Source of the DNA: JAJFJD01 sp965228975
GTDB taxonomy: Bacteria; Pseudomonadota; Alphaproteobacteria; UBA8366
Length of the DNA stretch: 64,000 nt
NCBI GenBank assembly: GCA_965228975.1
Contig: OZ245851.1
Coordinates: 2,108,001 to 2,172,000 of the forward strand
Direction: 5' to 3'
Positions 42,362-50,619 of this stretch are shown piece by piece (position 1 is the first letter of the stretch; each line of letters starts with the position of its first letter). The notes under the pieces are model-generated. The model was given only the letters and a program-made list of their open reading frames with translations, was not told the DNA's origin and did no database searches. The position numbers were made by a program, and so were the translations under genes.

Positions 42362-44052
42362 ACGAAGTAAATGATCAGGAATCCGCCGAGCAGGACAAGC
42401 ACCCAAAGCGCGGCGCCCCCAATCGGCCACGTCCGGGCCAACAAGCCATCCGGACCGTGATAGTGGAAAACCACCACGAGAAAGTGGTTAAGCCCCCGGG
42501 CCACAACCCTGACAAACCGCTCCTGCAGCATCGTCACACCGTCCCAAGTTCCCCGAACCACCTTCGGCGCCAATCGGCGGTAAAACCAATCCGTATCCAG
42601 GTTCACCGACTTCAATTCGGGCGGATAAATGCCGAACCGCATCAGGACCGCGAACGCGAGGGCCGAGAACATCAGCAGTTGAAGTTGCGTGATGACGTGG
42701 GTGACCGTGTACGGCACGAAGTCTACGGGGAACGGCAAAATGGCGTACAGCGGCCCCGGGAATACACCGATACCGATGCAGAGGAAGGCGGCGATCGCCA
42801 TGGCCAGCAACATGTTGAACGGCGCTTCCTTGACCCGCTTGCCGCTGTCATGCGCGAAGAAGGCGAAATACGGGATCTTGATCCCGGAATGATGGAATAC
42901 GCCCGCGGACGCGAACAACAGGACACCCCAGACGAACCAATATCCGCCGTCTGCCGAGGCCGTGATGATCATTGATTTGCTGATGAAGCCGCTGAACAAC
43001 GGAAAGGCGGAAATCGACGCCGCGCCGACCACGCAAAAACCGGTGGTCCAGGGCATCGATTTATAGAGGCCTCCGAGTTCCGACCCCTTCACCGTCCCAG
43101 TGCGCAGCAGTACGGCCCCCATCGACATGAAAAGCAGCGCCTTGTAGAGGATATGGCAGAACGCGTGGGCGGCGGTGCCGTTCAACGACAACTCGGTGCC
43201 GATGCCGATACCCACGACCATGAAACCGAGCTGGTTGTTCAGGCTGTAGGCCAGGACGCGCCGCAGGTCGTTCTCGATCACCGCGTAGAAGATCGGAAAG
43301 GCGGTCATCGTCGCGCCGATCCAGATCAGTATTTCCGTTCCGGCAAAGCTCCGCGCCAGCGCATAGACGGCGAGTTTGGTCGTGAACGCGCTGAGGAAGA
43401 CCGTCCCCGTTACCGTGGCTTCCGGATAGGAATCCTGCAGCCAGTTATGCAATAGCGGAAATGCGCATTTCACGCCGAAAGCGAGGAATATCAGCGTCGG
43501 GCCCAACTCACCGAGGGTGAGCTTGGAAAACGCGATACTGCCTGTCTGCTGCTGATGGATGACGATTCCCGCCAACAGGACGACACCCGAACCGACTTGG
43601 ATGATGAGATAGCGGAGACCTGTCCTGTACGCATGTTCTTCGCGGCGCGCCCAAATCAGGAAGACCGAGGTGACGGCGGTCAGCTCCCAATAGACGAATA
43701 ATGTGATCAGGTCGCCCGCGAACACCGCACCGATCGCCGCCCCGGCATAGGCCATTCCGGCCACATGCTGCACGGTGTCACGCACGTGAAGGGCATAGAC
43801 GGCGGATAAGAAGGCGGCGATATGGAAGATATAGGCGAAAACGAGACTCAACGAATCGACGCGCAGGGTCGTCAGCGTCACGCCGAACAGCTCGATCGTG
43901 CCGTGCGCACCGGGTTCCAACATCAACGTATGCCAGAATCCGACCACCGGCAGCAGCAGCATGAACCCGCGCTGCCAATATCCCCGCAGCAACGGCAACA
44001 AGGCTGCCCCCACGATGAGGATCAGGCCCGGCGAGATGAGATCAGTCATCAT
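42358..44052 (-). CDS. Mrp-type Na+/H+ antiporter membrane subunit (NuoL/NuoN-like), long form
   Basis: 564 residues and about fourteen helices plus a C-terminal extension. Antiporter-like core residues are present: the Glu in TLFVYWELTAVTSVFL (helix 5) and the Lys in FGVKCAFPLLHNWL (helix 7), which form the proton path in complex I-like subunits. The C-terminal tail after the core (TDWFYRRLAPKVVRG to the final helix) resembles the amphipathic end of some Mrp/NuoL-like subunits. It is the last gene of the operon and one of three antiporter-like subunits in it. The ATG pair at 44052/44049 lies inside the upstream 82-residue gene. Confidence 0.88.
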   Translation of the reverse strand: MMTDLISPGLILIVGAALLPLLRGYWQRGFMLLLPVVGFWHTLMLEPGAHGTIELFGVTLTTLRVDSLSLVFAYIFHIAAFLSAVYALHVRDTVQHVAGMAYAGAAIGAVFAGDLITLFVYWELTAVTSVFLIWARREEHAYRTGLRYLIIQVGSGVVLLAGIVIHQQQTGSIAFSKLTLGELGPTLIFLAFGVKCAFPLLHNWLQDSYPEATVTGTVFLSAFTTKLAVYALARSFAGTEILIWIGATMTAFPIFYAVIENDLRRVLAYSLNNQLGFMVVGIGIGTELSLNGTAAHAFCHILYKALLFMSMGAVLLRTGTVKGSELGGLYKSMPWTTGFCVVGAASISAFPLFSGFISKSMIITASADGGYWFVWGVLLFASAGVFHHSGIKIPYFAFFAHDSGKRVKEAPFNMLLAMAIAAFLCIGIGVFPGPLYAILPFPVDFVPYTVTHVITQLQLLMFSALAFAVLMRFGIYPPELKSVNLDTDWFYRRLAPKVVRGTWDGVTMLQERFVRVVARGLNHFLVVVFHYHGPDGLLARTWPIGGAALWVLVLLGGFLIIYFV

Positions 44053-44290
44053 AATAGTCTTCCGGGCGGATCAGAATTTTGCGTAACACCTTCGCCGCAA
44101 GAACGAGACCGACACAAGCGACGAACCCGAAAATACCGTAGAAGCCGAACCATCCTTCGGCAGCGAAATGGACATGCTTGTGATAGAAGGCATCGGCGAC
44201 GAAGACCGCCGCGCACAACAAGCACACCGCCCAGAACACTTTCGTGACGTTGCCGGGTTCGTCCAGCCAGTATTTCTTCTCGTCATCCAT
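44042..44290 (-). CDS. 82-residue membrane protein of the Mrp operon
   Basis: Two predicted helices: VFWAVCLLCAAVFVADAFYH (about 18-37) and GFYGIFGFVACVGLVLAAKV (about 49-68), separated by a His-rich loop (HKHVHFAAEGW), with a charged C-terminus RPEDYYDD. It is embedded in the operon: the ATG shares its first base with the TAA of the upstream antiporter gene (44290) and its end overlaps the next by about ten bases. No name known to me; the coupling makes an accessory Mrp subunit likely. Confidence 0.78.
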   Translation of the reverse strand: MDDEKKYWLDEPGNVTKVFWAVCLLCAAVFVADAFYHKHVHFAAEGWFGFYGIFGFVACVGLVLAAKVLRKILIRPEDYYDD

Positions 44291-45750
44291 TACCCGGGCC
44301 CTCCTCCGATCGGCGCCAGTAACGTGTAAAGGTCGTCGGCAAAGAAAAACAAAAGCAAACAACCGAAAGCGGTCAAACACAGCGGCACGACACAGAACAT
44401 CGGCGCTTCGCGTATCCCGCCGCCGTCGTCGCTTCCAGCGAAGAATCCGCGCGCGACGACCGGCATCAAATAGGCGACGTTCAACAGCGACGAAATCATG
44501 AAGACGGCGACGAAGATCACGTGGCCCGCATCCATCGCCCCGAGCGCCAAGAAATACTTGCTCCAAGCCCCGCCGAACGGCGGCAGCCCGATGACGCTCA
44601 ACGCCCCGATACAGAACGCAGCGACCGTGACCGGCATCCGCCGACCGATCCCGTCCATATCGCTGATCTCGGTCTTGCCGCTCGCCACGTAGATCGCGCC
44701 GGCGCAGAAAAACAGGGTGATCTTGCCGAACGCATGCATTGCAATATGCATCGCGCCGCCGACGATACTCAGCGGCATCAGCAACGCCGCGCCGAGCACG
44801 ACATAGGCAAGCTGGCTCACCGTCGAGTACGCCAGCCGGGCCTTCAGATTGTCCTTGGTCAGCGCCACCACCGACGCCAACAGCAGCGACGCACCTGCGA
44901 GATACATCAGCCAGTCGGCGTATCCGCTCTCGCGCAAGAAATCCGCACCGAATATGTAGACGATCACCTTCAACACGGTGAAGACGCCCGCCTTCACGAC
45001 CGCCACGGCATGCAGCAGGGCGCTGACCGGGGTCGGCGCAACCATCGCCGCGGGAAGCCATCGGTGAATGGGCATCAACGCCGCCTTGCCGATGCCATAC
45101 ATGTAGAGGAACAGCATCAGCCCGATCAGCGGGCCCTCGATCTTGCCGTTCAGAATGCCGCCCTCGGTGAAGTCCAAGGTACCGGCCGCCGCCCAGGTCC
45201 AAATGATGGCGCCAAGCTGGAAGAAGATCGACGTGCCGAGCAGGATGCCGAGATAGGTTCGGCCCGACCGGACCGCTTGTTCGTCGCCATGATGGGTGAC
45301 CAGCGGGTACGTCGATAACGTCAGGATTTCGTAGAACAGGAACAGGGTCAGCATATTGCCGGCCATCGACGCGCCCATGGCGCTGGCGATCGCGATGGCG
45401 AAGCACGCGTAGAAGCGCGTCTGATGCCCCTCCTTCTTGGCGCGCATGTAGCCTATCGAATAGATCGAATTCAGGATCCATAAACCGGACGCGACGCAGG
45501 CGAACATCATACCGAGCGGCTCGAGCGTCAGCCGGATCTCGAGGCCCGGCAGCATCGTAAACAGGCTGACGTCCGGCCGCTCACCCGCGTAGACGGACGG
45601 AACAAGGGACACCACGACCGCGAACAGGCAAATAGCGGTCAACAAGGTCACGGTCTCGCGCTGATTGGGCCGGCCGTCGGACATCAGGATAAGCACCGTG
45701 CCAATCGACGGTATAGCGAGCGCCCATATCATCAGCTCGGCAGGAGTCAT
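44290..45750 (-). CDS. Mrp-type proton-conducting antiporter subunit (NuoN/MrpD-like), second copy
   Basis: 486 residues, about fourteen helices. The key charges are the Glu in LTLFLFYEILTLSTYPLV and the Lys in MYGIGKAALMPIHRWLPAAM, with a further Lys/His path in ALTKDNLKARLAYSTVSQLA and MHAFGKITLFFCAGAIY. It is a paralogue of the MrpD encoded just upstream and overlaps it by four bases. In classical Mrp operons the second antiporter-like unit is the N-terminal half of MrpA; this separate protein may fill that role together with the split MrpA remnant upstream. Confidence 0.9.
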   Translation of the reverse strand: MTPAELMIWALAIPSIGTVLILMSDGRPNQRETVTLLTAICLFAVVVSLVPSVYAGERPDVSLFTMLPGLEIRLTLEPLGMMFACVASGLWILNSIYSIGYMRAKKEGHQTRFYACFAIAIASAMGASMAGNMLTLFLFYEILTLSTYPLVTHHGDEQAVRSGRTYLGILLGTSIFFQLGAIIWTWAAAGTLDFTEGGILNGKIEGPLIGLMLFLYMYGIGKAALMPIHRWLPAAMVAPTPVSALLHAVAVVKAGVFTVLKVIVYIFGADFLRESGYADWLMYLAGASLLLASVVALTKDNLKARLAYSTVSQLAYVVLGAALLMPLSIVGGAMHIAMHAFGKITLFFCAGAIYVASGKTEISDMDGIGRRMPVTVAAFCIGALSVIGLPPFGGAWSKYFLALGAMDAGHVIFVAVFMISSLLNVAYLMPVVARGFFAGSDDGGGIREAPMFCVVPLCLTAFGCLLLFFFADDLYTLLAPIGGGPG

Positions 45751-47228
45751 GAACCGCCTCCCATCAAGCCTTGTGCGGCCTGCTCAGCGATCCCGACGCT
45801 CACCCGGGTATCGAGGCCGAAATACACGTTCGCGACGGTCAGCACCCACAACGGCACCAACATCTCCAGCGGTGCTTCCTTTGCCGCCGCGACGGCATCG
45901 GACGGCGGACGGAAATAAGCAACCTCGATGACGCGCCAGATGTAGATGATGGCCAACAAGGACGACAACAGGATCAGTACGGCAGCCCACCACCAATCGC
46001 GCTCTAGCGCTGCCAGGATGAGGTACCATTTCGAAATGAAGCCCGCGGTCGCGGGCACGCCGATCAGGCTCAACCCACCCGTAACGAAGGCGGCCATCGT
46101 CCACGGCATCGTCTTGCCAATTCCATGCATCGCCTCCAGGCGCACCGATCCCACGCGCAGGAAGACGCATCCCATCGCCATGAACAACGCGCCCTTCATC
46201 AGCGCATGGTTGAACAGATGCAGGATTCCGGCGGTTAGGCCGACGGTGGTCGCGATGCCGATTCCGAGAACCATGTAACCGATCTGCGCGACGCTTGAAT
46301 ACGCCAGCATGCGTTTGATATCCGGTTGGAAGATCGCAACCGCCGATCCCACGAACATGGCGAGGATCGCCAATGGCAGCAGGGCGTCCCCCAATCCCAT
46401 GGTCTGGATCGCGAAGGGCGTGCCGAAAATCGTGAAATAGACGCGCAGCAGCAGGTAGATCGAGACCTTGGTCGCGGTCGCGGCCAGAAAAGCGGTCACC
46501 ACCGACGGCGCATAGGCATAGGCGTTGGGCAGCCAGATATGCAGCGGGAACAACGCCGCCTTCATCCCGATGCCAACGACCATGAAGGCGAAGGCGACCC
46601 GGACGGTCCGGCTATCGGTAACGGTGGAGACCCGGTCGGCGAGATCCGCCATGTTCAGCGTCCCGGTGGCCTGATACAGCAGGCCGACACCGATCAGATA
46701 GAAGGTCGCCCCGATCGTTCCGAAAATCAAATAACGGTACGCTGCCGTCAGTGCCTTGCGGTCGCGGCCGAGACTGATCAGCACATAGGACGAAAGCGAA
46801 GAAATTTCGAGGAAGACGAAGACATTGAAGGCGTCTCCGGTGATCGTGACGCCCAGCAGTCCGGACAGACACAACAGATAGGCCGTGTAAAACAGGTACC
46901 GGCGTTGCGGCTCAACCTCATAGGCGACGCTCGGCCTAGCATAGGTGATCACCATCGCCCCGATCGCAGCGACGATCAACAGAACATAGGCGTTGACGCT
47001 GTCGACCCGGTACTCGATACCCCAGGGCGGCTCCCAGCCCCCCAGCGCGAAGGATATCGTTCCGCCCTCAAGCACCGCTATCAACAACAGAACCGACAGC
47101 ACAAACGAAGCCCAGGATGCCACCAATGCGATGCCATAGCTGATGTCCTCGCGCCGCAAGAGAACGCAAAGCGGTCCGGCCAGAAGCGGTACGACGATCT
47201 GCAGGGCGGGTAGGTTCGAAATCGTCAC
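45747..47228 (-). CDS. mrpD: Na+/H+ antiporter subunit MrpD
   Basis: 493 residues, the typical MrpD length, with fourteen helices. Seen: VFVFLEISSLSSYVLISLG with the functionally essential Glu, VVGIGMKAALFPLHIWLP with the Lys, and KRMLAYSSVAQIGYMVLG. It is placed after MrpC as in canonical mrp operons. The complex exchanges cytoplasmic Na+ (or K+) for protons and is used for pH and salt balance. Overlaps both neighbours by four bases. Confidence 0.92.
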   Translation of the reverse strand: MTISNLPALQIVVPLLAGPLCVLLRREDISYGIALVASWASFVLSVLLLIAVLEGGTISFALGGWEPPWGIEYRVDSVNAYVLLIVAAIGAMVITYARPSVAYEVEPQRRYLFYTAYLLCLSGLLGVTITGDAFNVFVFLEISSLSSYVLISLGRDRKALTAAYRYLIFGTIGATFYLIGVGLLYQATGTLNMADLADRVSTVTDSRTVRVAFAFMVVGIGMKAALFPLHIWLPNAYAYAPSVVTAFLAATATKVSIYLLLRVYFTIFGTPFAIQTMGLGDALLPLAILAMFVGSAVAIFQPDIKRMLAYSSVAQIGYMVLGIGIATTVGLTAGILHLFNHALMKGALFMAMGCVFLRVGSVRLEAMHGIGKTMPWTMAAFVTGGLSLIGVPATAGFISKWYLILAALERDWWWAAVLILLSSLLAIIYIWRVIEVAYFRPPSDAVAAAKEAPLEMLVPLWVLTVANVYFGLDTRVSVGIAEQAAQGLMGGGS

Positions 47229-47596
47229 GTTTGCGCTTCCCGCTCGGCTTCTTCGTCTTTTTCGTCCAGCTCGTCTTCCTCGATCGACCCGTAGGTTTCC
47301 TGGATGCGGACAACCAACGCGAGGCCTAGCGCCGTCGTCGCGACTCCGACGACGATTGCTGTGAGGATCAGAACATGCGGCAGCGGATTGGAGTAACTCG
47401 TGACGCCTTCGGCGAGGATCGGCGCGGTGCCGCCTTCGACCTTTCCCATGGTGATGTAAAACAGAAAGACCGAGGCCTGAAAGACGTTCAGCCCCACAAT
47501 CTTCTTAATCAGGTTGCCGCGCGCGATAACCACATAAAGCCCCGCCATCATCAGAAACACGACGATCCAATAGTTATAAAGTCCCGGTTCGATCAT
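47225..47596 (-). CDS. mrpC: Na+/H+ antiporter subunit MrpC (NuoK-like)
   Basis: 123 residues with three helices, NuoK-like: NYWIVVFLMMAGLYVVIARG, a GLNVFQASVFLFYI helix and ANVLILTAIVVGVA-type third helix (LPHVLILTAIVVGVATTALG). The usual acidic residue of helix 2 in NuoK is not obvious. A Glu/Asp-rich cytoplasmic tail ends the protein. It follows MrpB by eight bases and overlaps mrpD. Confidence 0.9.
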   Translation of the reverse strand: MIEPGLYNYWIVVFLMMAGLYVVIARGNLIKKIVGLNVFQASVFLFYITMGKVEGGTAPILAEGVTSYSNPLPHVLILTAIVVGVATTALGLALVVRIQETYGSIEEDELDEKDEEAEREAQT

Positions 47597-47604
47597 CGGC
47601 GGCC

Positions 47605-48042
47605 CTACTCCGCGTCCAGTTCTTCATCGCCGCGGCGGCCGGCGAAAAGATTGAACAACGTGACCATGACCGATGCGACAGTGATGCCGACGCCGAGTTC
47701 CACGACGAAAATGCCGATATGCTGACCGCTGGGCGGCGTCGCCGCCAGCGGCGTATAGTCCAGATAGTTGAAGCCGAGCATCATCGAGACGACGCCGGTA
47801 CCGCCGAAGATCAGCACGCCCAGGGCGATACCGACGCGCAGCACATCATCCGGCAGGATTTCCCGGGCCTTTTCGACGCCATAGATCAAGGCATACAGAA
47901 CGAAGGCCGAGGCGAAGATCACGCCCGCCTGGAAGCCGCCACCGGGACCGAAATCGCCATGGAACTGCACATAAAGACCGAACAGAAGGATGAACGGGAT
48001 AAACAGTTTGCCGACGACGCGGATGACGAAATGATGACTCAC
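47605..48042 (-). CDS. mrpB: Na+/H+ antiporter subunit MrpB (MnhB domain)
   Basis: 145 residues with four helices. The MnhB signature is clear: LFIPFILLFGLYVQFHGDFG, PGGGFQAGVIFASAFVLYAL and FVVELGVGITVASVMVTLF. It corresponds to MrpB (in classical operons the same fold also ends MrpA). Overlaps the upstream MbhD/E-like gene by four bases. Confidence 0.92.
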   Translation of the reverse strand: MSHHFVIRVVGKLFIPFILLFGLYVQFHGDFGPGGGFQAGVIFASAFVLYALIYGVEKAREILPDDVLRVGIALGVLIFGGTGVVSMMLGFNYLDYTPLAATPPSGQHIGIFVVELGVGITVASVMVTLFNLFAGRRGDEELDAE

Positions 48043-48554
48043 TTGCTGCCCTCCGGGCGTCGGCGCCGGCGGCGTCTACCGCCCAACAGCAGCATGACCC
48101 CGACACCCGCCGTGAAGATCACGGCCACCTCGCCCAGCGTGTCGTACCCGCGATAGCTCGCCAGGACCGCCGTCACGACATTCGGCACGGTCGTTTTCAT
48201 CTGCGCGTCGGCAAGGTAGGTCGGCGCGACATGCTGCTGGATTGGTGCATTCGGGTCGCCGTAATGCGGCATATCCAATGTGCCGTAGATCAGCGCGACA
48301 CCCGTTATCAGGACCACCAGCAGCGGCAGGATTCCGTGACGGCCCGCCACTTTCTCTTCCGACTTGGTCAGCGACAACGCAGCCAACATGAGGACCGTTG
48401 AGATCCCCGCGCCGACCGCGGCCTCGGTGAACGCCACGTCGACCGCATCGAGCACCACGAACATCGATGCCGCCATGAGGCTATAGATGCCGCCCAGCAT
48501 GACCACCGCGAACAGGTTGTGCAGCCGCACAATCATGAAGATGGTGACCGCCAT
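48039..48554 (-). CDS. DUF4040/MbhD-MbhE-like subunit (split-off C-terminal part of MrpA)
   Basis: At least 171 residues with about five helices. The first part, FAVVMLGGIYSLMAASMFVV then DAVDVAFTEAAVGAGISTVL, is the MbhD/DUF4040 domain normally found in the C-terminal region of MrpA; the second part, DTLGEVAVIFTAGVGVMLLL, is MbhE-like, ending in an Arg-rich tail. Start uncertain: the family usually has about ten more hydrophobic residues, and the frame upstream (ALVNILLLGF) supplies them without ATG/GTG/TTG. An in-frame ATC at 48590 lies seven bases after GGAGG, inside the mrpG end. ATG 48554 is given as the conservative choice. Confidence 0.88.
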   Translation of the reverse strand: MAVTIFMIVRLHNLFAVVMLGGIYSLMAASMFVVLDAVDVAFTEAAVGAGISTVLMLAALSLTKSEEKVAGRHGILPLLVVLITGVALIYGTLDMPHYGDPNAPIQQHVAPTYLADAQMKTTVPNVVTAVLASYRGYDTLGEVAVIFTAGVGVMLLLGGRRRRRRRPEGSK

Positions 48555-48577
48555 GAACCCGAGCAGCAGGATGTTGA

Positions 48578-48907
48578 CTAGGGCTTCGATGGCTCGTCCT
48601 CCTCGTCCACCAAAGCGGGCTTGATGCCTTGCGAATACATCGCGTTCGCCAGCGCATTCGTGGCCGTCGGACTGGTGAAGAAAATAAAGGCCAAGATCAA
48701 CAGCAACTTGACCGTCACCAACGTGAAACCGGCATAGAACGAAAATCCGACCAGCATGAAAAACGCAGCGACGGTATCGACGACGCCCGCGCTATGGATC
48801 CGCGTATAAACATCCGGCAGGCGCAGAAGCCCCAACGCGCCGACAATCGCAAAGAAGCACCCGATCAAGATGAAAATCCAACCAAAGATGTCGATGGCCA
48901 AATCCAT
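48578..48907 (-). CDS. mrpG: Na+/H+ antiporter subunit MrpG
   Basis: 109 residues with three helices: IFGWIFILIGCFFAIVGALG, the family signature LLRLPDVYTRIHSAGVVDT, and KLLLILAFIFFTSPTATNAL. The acidic/proline C-terminus is typical in length. MrpG is a small structural subunit of the Mrp complex. It follows mrpF by five bases. Confidence 0.94.
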   Translation of the reverse strand: MDLAIDIFGWIFILIGCFFAIVGALGLLRLPDVYTRIHSAGVVDTVAAFFMLVGFSFYAGFTLVTVKLLLILAFIFFTSPTATNALANAMYSQGIKPALVDEEDEPSKP

Positions 48908-48912
48908 TACCG

Positions 48913-49200
48913 CTACTCCTCGCCGGCGCCGGGTCTGCTCGCCTGCCCCATGTCCGCGTAGCGGATGAATTTCAGGACGGCGATCGTGCCGATGAAGTTG
49001 ATCAGCGCGTAAAGCAAGGCGATATCGAGGAATTCAGGCCGGCCCGCAAGAAACCCAAGGACCGCGATCAACAGAACGGTCTTCGTCCCGACGCTGTTCA
49101 CCGCAAGCACCCGGTCGTACACGGTCGGGCCCAGGAAGGCGCGCACCAGGGCCAACGCCATGGCGACGACAACGGCGACGGTCGCGACGGCGAAAATCAC
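48913..49200 (-). CDS. mrpF: Na+/H+ antiporter subunit MrpF
   Basis: 95 residues with three helices. Family features: ALALVRAFLGPTVYDRVLAV and NSVGTKTVLLIAVLGFLAGR, then ALLYALINFIGTIAVLKFI. MrpF packs next to MrpG and MrpE in the antiporter. Overlaps the mrpE stop by four bases. Confidence 0.94.
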   Translation of the reverse strand: MIFAVATVAVVVAMALALVRAFLGPTVYDRVLAVNSVGTKTVLLIAVLGFLAGRPEFLDIALLYALINFIGTIAVLKFIRYADMGQASRPGAGEE

Positions 49201-49754
49201 GTCAGCCCCTCCATCTTGGTAACGCGCCGGTCCATTTCGCCCGTCAACAATCCGTCAACGCCTTCCTGCGTCAAGGCGTGCACGAGCAGTTGGTCATCGA
49301 AGACACGGATCGTGAATGTCCCCGGCGTCAGCGTGATGGAATTGGCATAGATGACCTGCCCCAGCTCGGATTTCTGAGTCGATGTCAGTTGCGCCATGCG
49401 GGGGCTGATCGGCAGTTTCGGTGACAGCACCACCTTGATCACGTCGATCGCCGCGATCCAAATCTCCTTAACCAGCCAGAGCCAATAGGGCACGGCACCC
49501 CAGGTCAGGTGAATCGGCAGCGCCTCGCGGTCCAACACGTCCATGCGCACGGTTATGAAGACGATCACAAGGCAGGATAAGACGCCAAGAGTCACCACGA
49601 AGGCCTGATAATGGCCCGAAAGCAGCAACCATGTGACGAAGAGTATGACCGCAAGCGATAGGGCGCGACCCACATGGTCGACCCGGTTAGGCCCTTGCCC
49701 CTTTTCTTGCTCCCCTTGCGCCGCCGCACCGGGTTGCGAGGAAGTCTCCGGCAT
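49197..49754 (-). CDS. mrpE: Na+/H+ antiporter subunit MrpE
   Basis: 185 residues. Two N-terminal helices (LSLAVILFVTWLLLSGHYQA and TLGVLSCLVIVFITVRMDVL) and a cytoplasmic domain with YWLWLVKEIWIAAIDVIKVV and ANSITLTPGTFTIRVFDDQL, the MrpE signature. First gene of the ten-gene minus-strand operon mrpE-F-G-DUF4040-B-C-D and three more. ATG 49754 is taken, with GGGAGAGG just before; the frame is open to 49853, but the extension is low-complexity and has no ribosome site. Confidence 0.92.
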   Translation of the reverse strand: MPETSSQPGAAAQGEQEKGQGPNRVDHVGRALSLAVILFVTWLLLSGHYQAFVVTLGVLSCLVIVFITVRMDVLDREALPIHLTWGAVPYWLWLVKEIWIAAIDVIKVVLSPKLPISPRMAQLTSTQKSELGQVIYANSITLTPGTFTIRVFDDQLLVHALTQEGVDGLLTGEMDRRVTKMEGLT

Positions 49755-49913
49755 CCTCTCTCCCTGCCTCATCGTTGTATCGCACCACGGGTCCGACATG
49801 GATACGATTTGGCCCGCAGTATGCCGAACAGTTACCGGGCCGCCAAGCCTCATCCGGGCACTTTGTGACGCTGCCGGCTAGTTGGCCGCAGCGCACCCGT
49901 GCATCGGAACGTG

Positions 49914-50435
49914 TTATTGCGGACGCCGGCGAACCGATCGGGTCGGAATCCATTTCTCGACAGTGCGCCCGTCTGCGGTGCGGACCGTCGTCTCGGCTTT
50001 TTCCTTTTCCTTGATCTTGAATGTCTCTTGCATCGTCGCGAAGGGAATCTCCTCGCCCTCGCCGGCCATGACCGCCGCCTTGTACGCCGCTTGGTCAAGA
50101 ATCATGGCGTTCAGGCGATCGACGGCATGGCCGCTGAACCGGCGCCAAATCCGCTCCAGGAAATCTTCCACCTCCGGCGGCGGCGTGACGAAAACGATCG
50201 GCGGACGGCCCTCCTCGAACAGCCGAAAGATATTCGGCTCGATCGGTCCTAGATCATGCACCACGAACGTCGCCGGCATGAGCTTTCGGCCGTATTGCTC
50301 CTGCGCGTAGTAACCTTGCGCCAGGTAAAGCAGCCGCTGCAGTTTGTGGGGCTGCAGATAAGAGTCCTCGGCGCTGGCCCGATTGAGAAACCAAAATGCG
50401 ATGTCGATCGTTGATTCGACGGCACTGGATGCCAT
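49914..50435 (-). CDS. Panacea-domain (SocA/GepA-like) protein
   Basis: 173 residues. The N-terminal half has the Panacea/DUF4065 pattern: TIDIAFWFLNRASAEDSYLQ, PHKLQRLLYLAQGYYAQE and the KLMPATFVVHDLGPIEPNIF stretch. SocA of Caulobacter, an adaptor antitoxin that hands its toxin to ClpXP, belongs here; many other Panacea proteins are antitoxins or phage-linked. No partner toxin lies beside it (neighbours are mrpE and coxG), so it is an orphan. The C-terminal part is rich in Lys/Glu and Arg. ATG 50435 follows a GGGGGG stretch by five bases; the ATG at 50453 is less likely. Confidence 0.78.
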   Translation of the reverse strand: MASSAVESTIDIAFWFLNRASAEDSYLQPHKLQRLLYLAQGYYAQEQYGRKLMPATFVVHDLGPIEPNIFRLFEEGRPPIVFVTPPPEVEDFLERIWRRFSGHAVDRLNAMILDQAAYKAAVMAGEGEEIPFATMQETFKIKEKEKAETTVRTADGRTVEKWIPTRSVRRRPQ

Positions 50436-50619
50436 ATTACCCCCCACGTCCAATCGGCATACTATACAGCAACGCAGGCGACGCCATACTGGCCTGTCTC
50501 GTCAAGGGGTGGGAAGTGGCCGAAGAGGCATGACCAATTGCCAGTCGGCGGCCGTAGAATTATGGTCGTTTCTTGTTTGGGCCCCGCCCACTTCACACAA
50601 GCAATGAGGGATCACGACG

